This document shows positions 11,435-21,599 of a stretch of 64,000 nucleotides of DNA, one piece after another; position 1 is the first letter of the stretch; every line of letters starts with the position of its first letter. The notes under the pieces are model-generated. The model made no database searches and was not told the origin of the DNA. It worked only from the letters and a program-made list of their open reading frames with translations. A program made the position numbers and the translations under genes. The stretch is taken from the NCBI GenBank assembly GCA_036768485.1, contig JAVLUZ010000145.1, positions 15,772,304 through 15,836,303 on the forward strand, read 5' to 3'. This DNA comes from Mermis nigrescens (taxonomy: Eukaryota; Nematoda; Enoplea; Mermithida; Mermithidae).

Positions 11435-12490
11435 AATGAATACGATAGACCAGGTTGGATATAAGGTAACAAACAATTTAGAAATGTGGCCCATTAGGAT
11501 TCCATCTGCTCAACATTTTGATTTTTACGAAAAAATAAGGCGAGTCGGCCAGGTGGGATCATCTTCAATCCGTAAAGTCAAAAAACAATTTAAAAATATG
11601 GTCCATTAGAATTCAACCTGCTCAAGATTTTGATCCTTGCAAAAAAATAGAGCGAGTCGGCCAGGTGGGATGGTCGTTAATCCGCAAAGTCAAAGAACTA
11701 TTCAAAAATATGGCCCATTAGAATTCTGCATGCTCAAGATTTCGATTTTCACAAAAAATAAGGAGAGTCGGCCAGGTGGGCTGGTCATTAATCCGTAAAG
11801 TCAAACAACGATTCAAAAATATGGTCCATTAGAATTCAACCTGATCAAGATTTTGATGCTTACAAAAAAATTCAGCGAATCGGCCAGGGGGGATGGGTCT
11901 TTAATCCGTAAAATCAAAAAAGGATTTAAAAATATGGCCCTTCAGAATTCCGCCTGCTCAACTTTCTGATCCTTACAAAAAAATAAGGCGAGTCGGTCAG
12001 ATGGGATGGTTGTCAACAAAAAAAAATAGAAAAAGAAAAATTCAAAAATTTCATGACTCATAAGTTATTTACGGAAAAAGAAGATAAAGCGACCAGGTGA
12101 GATGATCAGTACGCGGAACGCCAAAAAAACAATTCAAAAATATGACGACTAATTTAAATACCACCTGCTCAAAATTTTGGTCCTCACGAAAAAATACGAG
12201 TCGACCGGGTGGTATGGTCAGTAATCCGTAATGGCCCATCCTTACAAAAAAATAAAGCGAATCAGCTAGGTGGGATGGTTACAAAAAATTGAAAAAATCC
12301 AAAAATCTCAAGGTCAATAATTTATTTACGAAAAAAGAAGTGGGATAATCGTTCACGCGAAATGCCAAAAAATAATTCAAAAATATCATGACAGATTTGA
12401 ATTACACCTCCTCAAAATTTTTATCCTTACGAAAAAATACAACTAGCCACATGGATAGTCGTTAATCCATAGTAAAAAAGCAATTCAAAA
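11435..12490. repeat. Degenerate ~112-bp tandem satellite
   Basis: Monomers carry GCGAGTCGGCCAGGTGGGAT, an ATCCGTAAAGTCAAAAAAC block and an AATATGGTCCATTAGAATTC block. The first motif recurs near 11542, 11653, 11768, 11876 and 11990, a spacing of about 108-115 bp. It then decays in shorter units to about 12480. Confidence 0.85.
12199..12258 (+). repeat. 60-bp block repeated exactly at 12791-12850
   Basis: This satellite segment, starting AGTCGACCGGGTGGTATGG, is identical over 60 bp to 12791-12850, which lies inside the adjacent hAT element. Neighbouring satellite monomers are far more diverged, so the transfer looks recent. Confidence 0.85.
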
Positions 12491-13879
12491 ATATCAATAC
12501 AGAGGCATACCCAGGATTTTGCTTCGGGGGGGGGCACGCAAAAAAATTTTTTAAGACTGCTTTTGCATTGAATGCTTTGATATGGTACTATAACGTGTTA
12601 TACATAGTAAAACGGAGTTTTTACGTTTAGTAGTGTATTCAAGCGAATAAGGTTTTTGGACAATGACGAACATAAAAAAAGTAAACCGGCGTTGATATTT
12701 TCACCATTTTATTGTTGAATTTACGGTCCCAGAAATCATGAATCATTCTGTACCGCCATAAATATTTTTTAAATTTATGAACGTTTATAAAGTCGACCGG
12801 GTGGTATGGTCAGTAATCCGTAATGGCCCATCCTTACAAAAAAATAAAGCTATCTAATTCTAGCAAAACAGTAACATAATGCCATATTAGACATCTCACA
12901 GGAAAACTGCAAATCTCTAGGTTAGTTTGAAGCATCTGAATATTTTGATCGATTCAAGCTTTAATTTACTGCGTCTTCAGAATGAAAAATAACCGTCACC
13001 GGCGCTTGCACCGGAAAATTTTGACTTTTTTGCCCTTTAAATTCAATAATATAATCTAATTGATCAACGGTGCACAAAACTTGTAGCTGACTGCTGAATT
13101 TGAAATGTATTCTTAGCTGAAACGCGTTTTCCAAACTATGATAAGTTAGCTTTGTAGCAAAGCAACGGGTCGCTATAAATAAGATGTAGAAAGACGTATT
13201 ATTGAATATTTAGTTTTTACCGCTTTCAGGCCCATTTTTGAAAGTCTTGAGATGTAGTTCAGAGAAGAAAAAAATGCGAAAAATAAAAGAAAACTTGACC
13301 ATTCTTTGTAATTAGAATAGGATTATGTAACATTGCAAAGAAAGACAGAGAATAGAAAAGCTGGTAAGTATGTAATTATTACCGCAGTTTTCCCACTCAT
13401 CAAGCTTGCTCAGATTCATTTGACCAACAAATAGTGCATAACATCACTAAGCTGGTGTGAGGGGCTGGCTTACAGCTGATTTAAGCTTATATGATCTACT
13501 ATATATTTTTGAAAGTTTGTTTGTTTGTATGTATGTTCGTATGTTTGTGCCGGGTTGGCTCCGCGCAATGAAATTTGGTCGGCTGATATTTTGGGCCGAG
13601 GTCGGTCCAATGGGGGAAGGAGCCGTAGCGATCTTGAAATTTCGACAAACGCACCCATTGGCCCTGGGCAGGGAGGGAGCAGGGTTTGGCCCCTGTGCTA
13701 TAAGCCTCCACGATTTCGGGAGATGGCCGATTTTTTGCTATTTTTTTCAAAAATTAGTTTATACTGTTTGTATAGGGATACCCCGGCCAAGAGGAGCATG
13801 CCTGGCGACACTATGTACATTGTTATATGTTATAGCATTGGTCGGCACTGTGAAACATCAAAATACGGGTTTAACCAAA

Positions 13880-14330
13880 TGATGCTATAACATAGGCAAT
13901 TTTATAAGATAGGCATGGTATGAGATACTATGTGCAACAAGATAAGCAATGCTATAAGATAGGACGTGATATAAGATACTCTGTGCTACAGGATAGGCAA
14001 TACTATAAGATAGGACGTGATATAAGACACCCCGTGCTACAAGATAGGCAATGCTATAAGACAGAACGTTATAAAAGATACCCCGTGCTACAAGATAGGC
14101 AATGCCATAAGATAGGAAGTGATATAAGATACCCCGAGCTGCAAGATAGGCAATGTTATAAGATAGTATGGGATATAAGATACCCTGTGCTACGAGATAG
14201 GCAATGCTATAAGATAGGTTTGGTATAGATACCCTGTCTGTGCCATAACATGCAGTGATATAAGATAGGAGATACCATCAGCTATAACATATCACGTGAT
14301 ATATGCCACCCTTTGCTACAACAAACAAAA
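13880..14330 (+). repeat. ~47-bp minisatellite inside Helitron 1
   Basis: About eight to nine copies of a unit with AAGATAGGCAATGCTATAAG, usually followed by ATACCCCGTGCTAC. The inverted counterpart lies at 58140-58610. Confidence 0.9.
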
Positions 14331-14334
14331 AATT

Positions 14335-14660
14335 TTTAAAACATCAAAAATATGGTTTGACCGAAAAAAATTTTTCAAAACATCCTAAAACATCAAAAAT
14401 ATGGTTTGACGAAAAAATTTTCCAAAACATCCCAAAACATCAACAATATGGGTTTTATTAAAAAAATTTCCAGAACACCCCAGAACATCAAAAATATGAT
14501 TATGGCTAAACAATTTTCAAAACCATCCTGTAACGTCAAAAATATGGATTTGATCAAAAAAATGGTTGACAAAAGACATTTTAAAAAAATCCAAAAAATA
14601 AAATATGGTTTGTACCAACAATTTTTTTAGAAATATCCCAAAAACATCAAAAGTCTTGAA
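14335..14660 (+). repeat. ~50-bp minisatellite inside Helitron 1
   Basis: Five to six copies of a unit around AACATCAAAAATATGGTTTG followed by an A/T run. Counterpart in Helitron 2 at 57640-58110. Confidence 0.9.
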
Positions 14661-15012
14661 AAATAAAAAATACAAGAGACATATTAATTCCATATAGCTA
14701 TCAGGCCTAAGTTCAGCCTCGGGCAACGCCAGGCAGCTCAACTAGTACTAAATAATAATGACTCGGCGCCAAGCGCCGGAAAATTTTGACGTTTTTTGCC
14801 GTTACGAACTCAGTTTTCTGAACATCTTAATCCACTAGAAAGGTCATCAAAATTTCTGAATCATTCCGGGGAGGGCACGTGCCCCTGTGCCCCCCGGCTA
14901 CGCCATAGTATGAATGACTGTACGATTACTAATCAATTTATCATCTTTCTGAAAGAAATATTCGCACGTACCAAATATTGAAAATAGATTCAAAAGCATA
15001 ATTCGACCATAC

Positions 15013-15117
15013 CTTGATGATAGAAGTCGCAGCGGAACATCCTTCATCTTTGCCGTCCACATCACCATCATTTCCTTTACCACCTCGTCCCTTGAGACCC
15101 CCTTTCTTCATTTCGCA
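15013..15117 (-). CDS. Candidate exon 6 of a small-exon host gene
   Basis: A 105-nt, phase-0 open segment with a 3' splice site (TTTAAG) before it and a donor AAG|GTATGG after it. It encodes 35 residues rich in Lys, Gly and Asp (GKGNDGDVDGKDEG), similar in character to exons 4 and 5. I do not recognise the protein. The acceptor is AAG rather than the usual CAG or TAG, which weakens the call. Confidence 0.4.
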
Positions 15118-15300
15118 CTTAAACATGTTTGTATAAAAAATATAAAATTATATAGAAAACATACATAACCACTATATTAAACAAACATGAGGTAAAAAAG
15201 AACATTAAACTACTGAAATGTCTTCTCTTTTTCACAACGTTACATAAACAATAATTGCACATGTTAAACCAATCTCCACTTCTACACATACACAAAAGCC

Positions 15301-15323
15301 CACACACACACACACACACACAC
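15301..15323 (+). repeat. (CA)n microsatellite
   Basis: Eleven CA units in a row. Confidence 0.95.
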
Positions 15324-15850
15324 CACGATTTTTTTTGTATTCGGCAAAGATTTTCCCGATGTACAAAGACTTTTCGGGACCGTCTTTGCACATATACAAA
15401 GATTCTCGGAAATCAAAACACTGTAAAAAAAAGGACAAAATTCGTAAAAATTTTCGGCGCTTCGCGCCGAAATGAGTATTTAACTGTTCTATATGTCTTT
15501 ATAATGGCCAAATTTACATTTAGAAAGCACAAATATCAAATTTTTCGGCGCTTCGCGCCGTTTGGAGGCAATTTTTAGTGTTTTATGCCGTCAGGATCCC
15601 AAAAATCGGCTAAAATTCACTACATAAGGTCAAAAAACGCTGTTTTACCACTCTAAAAACATTTGTATACCATATTGTAGCACGCAAAAATTTGCATGTG
15701 CAAAATGTACAAACACTTTTGGGGACCATCTTTGTACAATGAACCTTGCACAAAAAACACTAACACAATCATACAAAACAGGCGTTTAAAGTTAACAATT
15801 CAACAGTGCTTAAGAATAGACGATTATGACATTCATTTGGTAGGTAATTC

Positions 15851-16161
15851 AGTTTTTCCTGAATTTTCCTTAAGCTTAAGCTTCAGGCACGGATGCAGGG
15901 GGACGGGGAGGAAGCCGCCGCTCCTCATAACTTTTTTGAAAATTTTTTGAGCGGCAGATATACGTAGGAAAGCGCCCGAAATTGCGTTGAAAACGCAAAA
16001 AACCCCAGAAATTTTCGGCGCTTAGCGGCAACATTCTTGTTTCTTCTATGTTTCTCCTCTTCCAGCCCACAATACCGCCCAGAGTTGAGCTTAATTTGCA
16101 CAGAATGCCAAATTTTCCGGCGCTTTGCGCTGAATTTCTTGTTTTTCTTTGTTTCTTGTCT
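15851..16161. repeat. Repeat R1, copy 1 (CAGGCACGGATGCAGG)
   Basis: Sequence from TTTTTCCTGAATTTTCC through CAGGCACGGATGCAGGGGG (15884) to TTCTTGTC recurs at 18728-19048 with moderate divergence. The start resembles a hAT end (CAGGCACGGATGCAGG), but I cannot place the other terminus. A different hAT element (16170-16899) splits this copy from its continuation at 16908-16960. Confidence 0.7.
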
Positions 16162-16169
16162 TCTAGCGC

Positions 16170-16899
16170 CAGTGGCGGATCCAGGATTTTCTGACAGGGG
16201 GGGCGGTTCCAAAAATTTTTCTAAAAGAGTCGAAAATTGGGCACTTCTACAGAATAGTAACTAATGTAGTGCAAAGTATAGCCGCACAATTATTGGTTTT
16301 TTCAAACTTCCTGATTTTTCTTAGGCTTAGGCTTAGATTTATATTTGGTGTGACCAATCCCGCTTAGGTCAGTGTCGCTCCCGCTTAGGTCGGTATCGCT
16401 CCCGCTTAGGTCGAGGTACACGCATTAAATTGTCTGATGTCGTCATAATATAGTTACTATTCTGTAGAAGTACCGAAAATTGCCCGAAAATTCGCGTATT
16501 ACGCTTAAAACAACGGTTTTTCGCTTTTTTTGATAAGCAGAATTATTTCTGATACAAGAAAAGAAGAAAATTTTGGTAAATTTCCAAAGTTTTTTCAGAA
16601 AAACAAGCGAGATTAATGCAGAAATCGACTCAAATCGTTGGAAAACACGCGAGAAATCATTTTAAGAGCTACAAAACCTTTGTTCTGTGCAAAAACTGAG
16701 TTTTCGATGAAAATTTGAGCTTTTTTGAGGTCAGGCGAGTCAATAAATTTATCAATGAGCACAGGAAAAATTTTTAAAAATCATTATAAAAAAATAGCTA
16801 AAATCATAAAAAATACGCATATTTTCTTCACTGCGCCCAAATATTTTTGACGACAGGGGGAGGCGGCCGCCTCCCCCCCCCCCTCTAAATCCGCCACTG
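16170..16899. mobile_element. hAT-type element (CAGTGGCGGATCCAGG)
   Basis: Terminal inverted repeats are CAGTGGCGGATCCAGG and TCTAAATCCGCCACTG. The 8-bp duplications are TCTAGCGC (16162-16169) and TCTAGCAC (16900-16907). The paralogous copy at about 19040-19060 lacks the insertion and has a single CTAGCAC, which confirms both ends. At 730 bp with no transposase it is non-autonomous. Inside are three CCGCTTAGGTC motifs. Confidence 0.9.
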
Positions 16900-16979
16900 T
16901 CTAGCACTGTTGCTCCTGCTTAGGTCAACATATAGTTGCTTAGGTCGACTAATATACGTTCGGACAAAAATTTGCATAA

Positions 16980-17665
16980 ATTTACATTACCCCGTTTACT
17001 TCATGGAAAATAATTAGCGTATTCGTCTTCAGCATGTCCAAAATGACAAGAAAACATTTTTCACCAAATAATTATAAGAACAAAAATTTTATGTAAAATG
17101 ACAAAAAACACGACTTTACGTATAAAATCCGCATTATCCCGTAAAACAATGAACTGTTTTCAATCAAACTTCTTTTCTGCGCTTTATTTTACCGATTTCA
17201 GCGTGTTTCGCAAAAGACTTTCTAAACCCATTCTTACGGATTTCTGACGGAGCCCATATTCTGCATTTACTCCTATGTATTTAGCAAATTAAGCAGCTGC
17301 AAAACAACCCCATTCTATTACCTTTCGTGCATAAATTAACAAAAAAACATTCATATTCAACTCATTCATACACAAAAAAATCCTGAAATTCTGTTTTTTA
17401 TTCAAATTTCATTTCGAATTACCTTTAATAAGATCAAGTATGTCATGTACTCAACTTAGCTTATAGAAAACTAATCGAAGCTTCAACAAACTTTATGTTA
17501 AACATAAAAGTAGCTACTTGAATACCTTCATCGCACGTGTTGAACCAATACATTCTCCGTTTTCGCCCTTCACAACACCGTCACCTTCTCCACTATAACT
17601 TTTTCGATCCCGATTCTTCGCCTGTCCTTTCTTCTTAATTTGTACGAATCAATTTACCTATTTCA
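16980..17665. repeat. Segmental duplication, copy 1 (contains candidate exon 5)
   Basis: This segment matches 20160-20735 from the AATTTACATTA...CGTTTACTTCATGG block through AACATAAAAGTAGCTACTTG to TTTGTACGAATC. The duplication carries a candidate exon plus flanking intron. Confidence 0.8.
17526..17633 (-). CDS. Candidate exon 5 (duplicate of exon 4)
   Basis: A 108-nt phase-0 open segment, donor AAG|GTATTC and acceptor TTAAG. It is a paralogue of exon 4 with the same length and reading frame. Five of the six codon differences I count between the two copies change the amino acid, and the acceptor is weaker than the TTTAG of exon 4. This copy may therefore be under relaxed constraint or skipped. 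Confidence 0.4.
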
Positions 17666-17691
17666 TGAATATTCTGACGAAGCAGAAAACT

Positions 17692-18722
17692 ACCTAATTC
17701 AAGCAAAACAGTGACATAATGTCATATTAGACATCTGACAGGAAAACTGCAAATCTCTAAGTTAGTTTGAAGCATCTGAATATTTTGATTGATTCAAGCT
17801 TTAATTTACTGCGTCTTCATAATGAAAAATAACGATCGCCGGAAAATTTTGACTGTTTTTGCCCTTTAAATTCAATTAATATGGTCAAAATTGATCAACG
17901 ATGCACAAAACTTGTAGCTGACCGCTGAATTTGGAATATGTTCTTAGCTGAAACGCGATTTCCAAACTACGATAAGTTAGCTGTGTAGCAAAGCAACGGG
18001 TCGCTATCAATAAGATATAGAAAGACGTATTATTGAATATCTAGTTTTTACCGCTTCCAGGCCCATTTTTGAAAGTCAGTTCAGACAACAAAAAAATGCG
18101 AAAAATGAAAGAAAACTTGACCATTCTTTGCAGGCACGTAGCTGTGGGGGATAGGGGGGACTAGTCCCCCCAAAATTTTGAAAATACGAATATTTCTCAC
18201 AAGGGTCCTCCAAGGGATAAAACTAAAAATTCATGAAGTATGATACAAAACGCATCTAGAAGAGACTTTGGCACAATTTTGAGCTAATAGACCCAAAATT
18301 TTTGGGCGCTTCGCGCCGAATGTATTGTTTTTAGCCTGACTTTTGTCCTCTAAACAATCAAACTTTGTTTAACCATACTTTTTAATGACAATTAAAATTA
18401 AAACTTTTGTTAATTTTTTAAATTTTTCTTCAGCCAAGTAATGAGCCTGCTGAGAAACGCTCAAAAACGTCATTATTTTCGTCCGTCTACCCGTAGTTCT
18501 TGAGATATATGACTTCAAAATTTTAGTCCCCCCAAATTCGGAAGGCCAGCTACGTGCCTGATTCTTTGTAATTAGAATATGATTATGTAACATTGCAAAG
18601 AAAGCCGAATAAAATAGAGAATAGAAAAGCTGGTAAGTATGTAATTATTACCGCAGTTTTCCGACTCATAAAGCTTGCTCAGATTTATTTGACCAACAAA
18701 TAGTGCATAACATCACTAAGCT
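17692..18722. mobile_element. hAT E-family fragment E2
   Basis: The sequence aligns with E1 from about 12855 to 13455 (GTCATATTAGACATCT, GCATCTGAATATTTTGAT, CGGGTCGCTAT). It lacks the GGCGTAGCCAGG-type ends and is interrupted by MITE-C at 18131-18560. Confidence 0.8.
18131..18560. mobile_element. MITE-C (hAT-type, CAGGCACGTAGCTG TIR)
   Basis: Perfect 14-bp inverted termini CAGGCACGTAGCTG and CAGCTACGTGCCTG. Perfect 8-bp duplications ATTCTTTG lie at 18123-18130 and 18561-18568. The related copy E1 has one uninterrupted ATTCTTTG at 13301-13308, a natural empty site. Length 430 bp, non-coding. Confidence 0.95.
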
Positions 18723-18727
18723 GAATT

Positions 18728-19092
18728 CTGTTTTTCCTGAATTTTTCTTAAGCTTAGGCTTCAGGCACGGATGCAGGGGGGCGTAGAGGAAGCGGCCGCC
18801 CCTCAAAGCTTTTTTGAAAATTTTTTGAGCGGCAGATGTACATAGGAAAGCGCCCGAAATTGGGCTGAAAACGAAAAAACCCCAAAAATTTTAGGCGCTT
18901 AGCGCCAACATTCTTGTTTGCTTCTTCTATGTTTCTCCTCTTCCAGCCCACAATACCGCCCAAAATTCAGCTTAATTTGCACAGAATACCAAATTTTCCG
19001 GCGCTTTGCGCTGGATTTGTTGTTTTTCTTTGTTTCTTTCCTTCTAGCACTGTTGCTCCTGCTTAGGTCGACATATAGTTGCTTAGGTCGAC
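18728..19092. repeat. Repeat R1, copy 2
   Basis: Uninterrupted paralogue of 15851-16161 plus 16908-16960. It ends in GCTTAGGTCGAC motifs. Confidence 0.75.
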
Positions 19093-19620
19093 TTATATAC
19101 TGTTCGGACATAAATTTACCGAGTTTTTTTTGAAGAATATGATGTAGACCGATTTTGCGTCATTCCGGCAGAAACTGCTATACAATTGCGCATAAACGAT
19201 ACTTTGTGTCACTAAAAGACGCGGAAAAAATAATAAACCAAATCCATACAAAACTCATAGAGTTACGGTAGTTTCAAACATCATACTTCGACATTCACCA
19301 TTTTGAGCCACTTTAAGGAATTTTAGCAGTTTATCGAAGGTTTCCAATTTTTATTAAGTAATATTTTCCTGCCATTTTCAAGGTCGCAGATTACAAAAAA
19401 TTAAGCTATACTGCGTTGAAACCAAGATTAAAGAAAAATTTTTTGTAATTTTTTGCCCAAATTTTCGAGAAATTTTTTTTTAATTTCACTATTTTTAGCA
19501 TTGTTTGACATCCAGTTAAAGATTTCTACTTAAATACGATTCAAACAGCAATTTTGGATTATCTTAAAGTTTCAACCATTTGAAGATTCAAACAGTAGAA
19601 TGCAGAATAACATGTACCCA

Positions 19621-19742
19621 ACTTAGGTCGACCTAAGCATCTATACATCGACCTGAGCATCTATACATCGACCTAAGCATCTATACGTTGACCTAAGCAT
19701 CTATACGTCGACCTAAGCGGGAGCGACCTCGACCTAAGCAGC
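19621..19742 (+). repeat. 20-bp tandem repeat GACCTAAGCATCTATACATC
   Basis: Five tandem copies with small changes. Their core is the complement of the GCTTAGGTCG motif scattered at 16360-16430, 16917-16953, 19060-19092 and 29010-29045. Confidence 0.85.
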
Positions 19743-20159
19743 CGAAAACACCTTCTCAGGTAAACTAAGCCTAAGCCTAAACCTCATTTAAGCAGAAACT
19801 TGAATTTCCACATTATCTAGACAGAAAGAACATGCAAAAAATTGTTTTTTTTTCAAATTTAAAAATTTTCAAACAAAATTTTTTTCCATATAATAAAAAG
19901 TTATTTTTTCGTAATCAGCGATCTTAGAAAATGTCAGATACATATGTTTTCAGCCCAAATTCGGAACATGTTTGGTAAACTGTAAAATACCTCACTTTAA
20001 TGTAGCTATATCCTGAGTAACTCTATCTCCACCAATATTGGTCTGTTTTTCATAAATTTTTTTCCGCACTTTCTTTATGCATGTCCTCCTCATTTCAATC
20101 AATATTGTTCCTTTCCACGTACATCTGCAAGTTTTCCGTTCACACCATATAGTAAAGTT

Positions 20160-20735
20160 TAGCCTAAATTTACATTATCACGTTTACTTCATGGAAAATA
20201 ATTAGCGTATTCGTCATCAGCATGTCCAAAATGACAAGAAAAAATTTTTTCACCAAATAATTATTAGAACAAAAATTTTATGTAAAATGACAAACAACAC
20301 GATTTTACGTATAAAATCCGCAATATTCCGTAAAACAATGGGCAGTTTTCAATCAAACTTGCTTTCTGCGCTTTATTTTACCGATTTCAGCGTGTTTCGC
20401 AATAAATTTGAACTTTCAAAACCCATTCTTACGGATTTCTGACGGAGCCAATTTCTGCATTTACTCCTATGTATTTAATTAATTTAGCAGCTGCAAAACA
20501 ACCCCATTCTATAACCTTTCGTGCATAAAAAAGTAATTAAAGTTTCAACAAACTTTATGTTAAACATAAAAGTAGCTACTTGAATACCTTCATCGCACGT
20601 GTCGAACCAATACGTTCATCGTTTTCGCCCTTCACAACACTGTCACCTTCTCCACTATCACTTTTTCGATCCCGTTTCTTCGCCTGTCCTTTCTTCTAAA
20701 TTTGTACGAATCTATTTAACTTTTTCATGAATATT
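20160..20735. repeat. Segmental duplication, copy 2 (contains candidate exon 4)
   Basis: Paralogue of 16980-17665; the order of blocks is the same and both are in direct orientation. Confidence 0.8.
20588..20695 (-). CDS. Candidate exon 4 of a small-exon host gene
   Basis: A 108-nt phase-0 exon. The acceptor is a T-rich stretch ending TTTAG (20696-20698) and the donor is AAG|GTATTC. It encodes 36 residues that begin KKGQAKKRDRKSDSGEG, Lys-rich then acidic, suggestive of a disordered nuclear protein. The motif is repeated in exon 5. The exon is short, as are the other exons of this unit. Confidence 0.45.
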
Positions 20736-21287
20736 AATGAATGAGTATTCACATAAATATGCTTACGCTTCTGGGTTCCTTTAAACACAAAAACGAAAAG
20801 CTCAAGACTTCATATACACAAAGTTTCTTAAATACTATGCTTGTAAATCATAGGTACCCGTACCTAGTCTGCAAATTTAAGTAGAACTAATTTTATTACT
20901 GAGGGAAAACCAAAAAAGCCGAAAGCAGCCCCAAATTACAGAGAAAAATGCCAATTTCTTTCGTCTTTTATAATCAAAAACCATAACTAGTGGCCATTAA
21001 ACAAAATTCATGTTATACACTTTTAAGCAGTGCCGTATTTCGGAGAGAGCAGGTAACACCCAACCCACTATTGGCCGTGAACAATGATTGTTGAAAGGTA
21101 GACAAAGGCCTGATAAGTGATAACATAATTTTATGCTACTTTATCCTGAAAACTATCACATCACCGGACCCTCAAATACGCTAATAATAAATAAATCAAA
21201 GCACTGGCCCTGAAAATTTACAAAAATTATGCGTCTTCAAAAGATTAATAGTTCATTCGAACCAGATTAAACTTTTTTAAATCATAC

Positions 21288-21326
21288 CTTACGACTTTTG
21301 TCCATCGTCTGACTCTTCCTTTTCAA
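21288..21326 (-). CDS. Candidate exon 3 of a small-exon host gene
   Basis: A 39-nt phase-0 micro-exon (13 codons, very basic, ending DKSRK). Acceptor TTATTCAG (CAG at 21327-21329) and donor AAG|GTATGA. Confidence 0.4.
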
Positions 21327-21393
21327 CTGAATAATGCAAAAACCATCACAATTAGAACAAAATATGCGTAGGATAAATAAGCAAAATAGGTAC

Positions 21394-21444
21394 CAGCGCG
21401 GATCGTCGATGAGCCAATTCCTCCACTTTCGCTTTCCTAGTTTT
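21394..21444 (-). CDS. Candidate exon 2 of a small-exon host gene
   Basis: A 51-nt phase-0 exon with acceptor TTGTTTCAG (21445-21447) and donor CTG|GTACCT. It encodes 17 residues with a helical, basic pattern (KAKVEELAHRRS). Confidence 0.45.
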
Positions 21445-21513
21445 CTGAAACAATTTATTTGTTAGAACAAACTATACACACATTTGGAAAACGATAAAAA
21501 ATCTTTCCCATAC

Positions 21514-21549
21514 CACTGCTGCTCGCAAACGTTCTTCTACGGAAGCCAT
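21514..21549 (-). CDS. Candidate first coding exon of a small-exon host gene
   Basis: The ATG at 21547-21549 opens a 36-nt coding segment (MASVEERLRAAV) ending at donor GTG|GTATGG. Exons 1-3 lie within 270 bp and are each a multiple of three in phase 0; exons 4-6 keep the phase across long TE-filled introns. The six exons add up to 149 codons without a stop. An upstream ATG starts a 3-codon frame whose TGA overlaps the nucleotide before the main ATG, a possible brake on translation. Product unknown: a small Lys/Glu-rich, probably nuclear protein. No downstream end is certain. Confidence 0.45.
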
Positions 21550-21599
21550 TCAACTCTTCATTCGAAATACGAAAACCAATTATGTAGGCACGACGAATA

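Larger units (their letters stand above)
13495..14745 (+). mobile_element. Non-autonomous Helitron 1
   Basis: The 5' end is TCTACTATATATTTT preceded by A. The 3' end is GGGCAACGCCAGGCAGCTCAACTAG followed by T, so the element sits between A and T as Helitrons do. The subterminal hairpin is better preserved in the second copy (CCTGG-GCAACG-CCAGG). There is no Rep/helicase gene. The interior holds two kinds of minisatellite. The paralogous sequence near 28050 in E3 shows the unoccupied site. Open frames at 13457-13890 are not supported as genes. Confidence 0.85.
12500..14908. mobile_element. hAT-type element E1 (CAGAGGC..CCAGG termini)
   Basis: Left end CAGAGGCATACCCAGG and right end CCCGGCTACGCCATAG resemble the CAGAGGCGTAGCCAGG ends of the better preserved copy E3 (26488-28225). 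Flanking 8-mers TATCAATA and TATGAATG match at 6/8. Internal blocks (CGGGTCGCTAT, TAGAATAGGATTATGT, AATAGTGCAT) align with E3 and with the fragment at 17692-18722. There is no transposase. A Helitron at 13495-14745 interrupts it. Confidence 0.75.

Noticed and set aside
13457..13890. Overlapping open frames of 120-140 codons on both strands
   Set aside because: They lie inside non-autonomous Helitron 1 and are open on both strands because the DNA is GC-rich there.
13880..14330. Regular repeats that could be mistaken for a CRISPR array
   Set aside because: The units are contiguous degenerate minisatellite copies with no unique spacers, in a eukaryotic Helitron.
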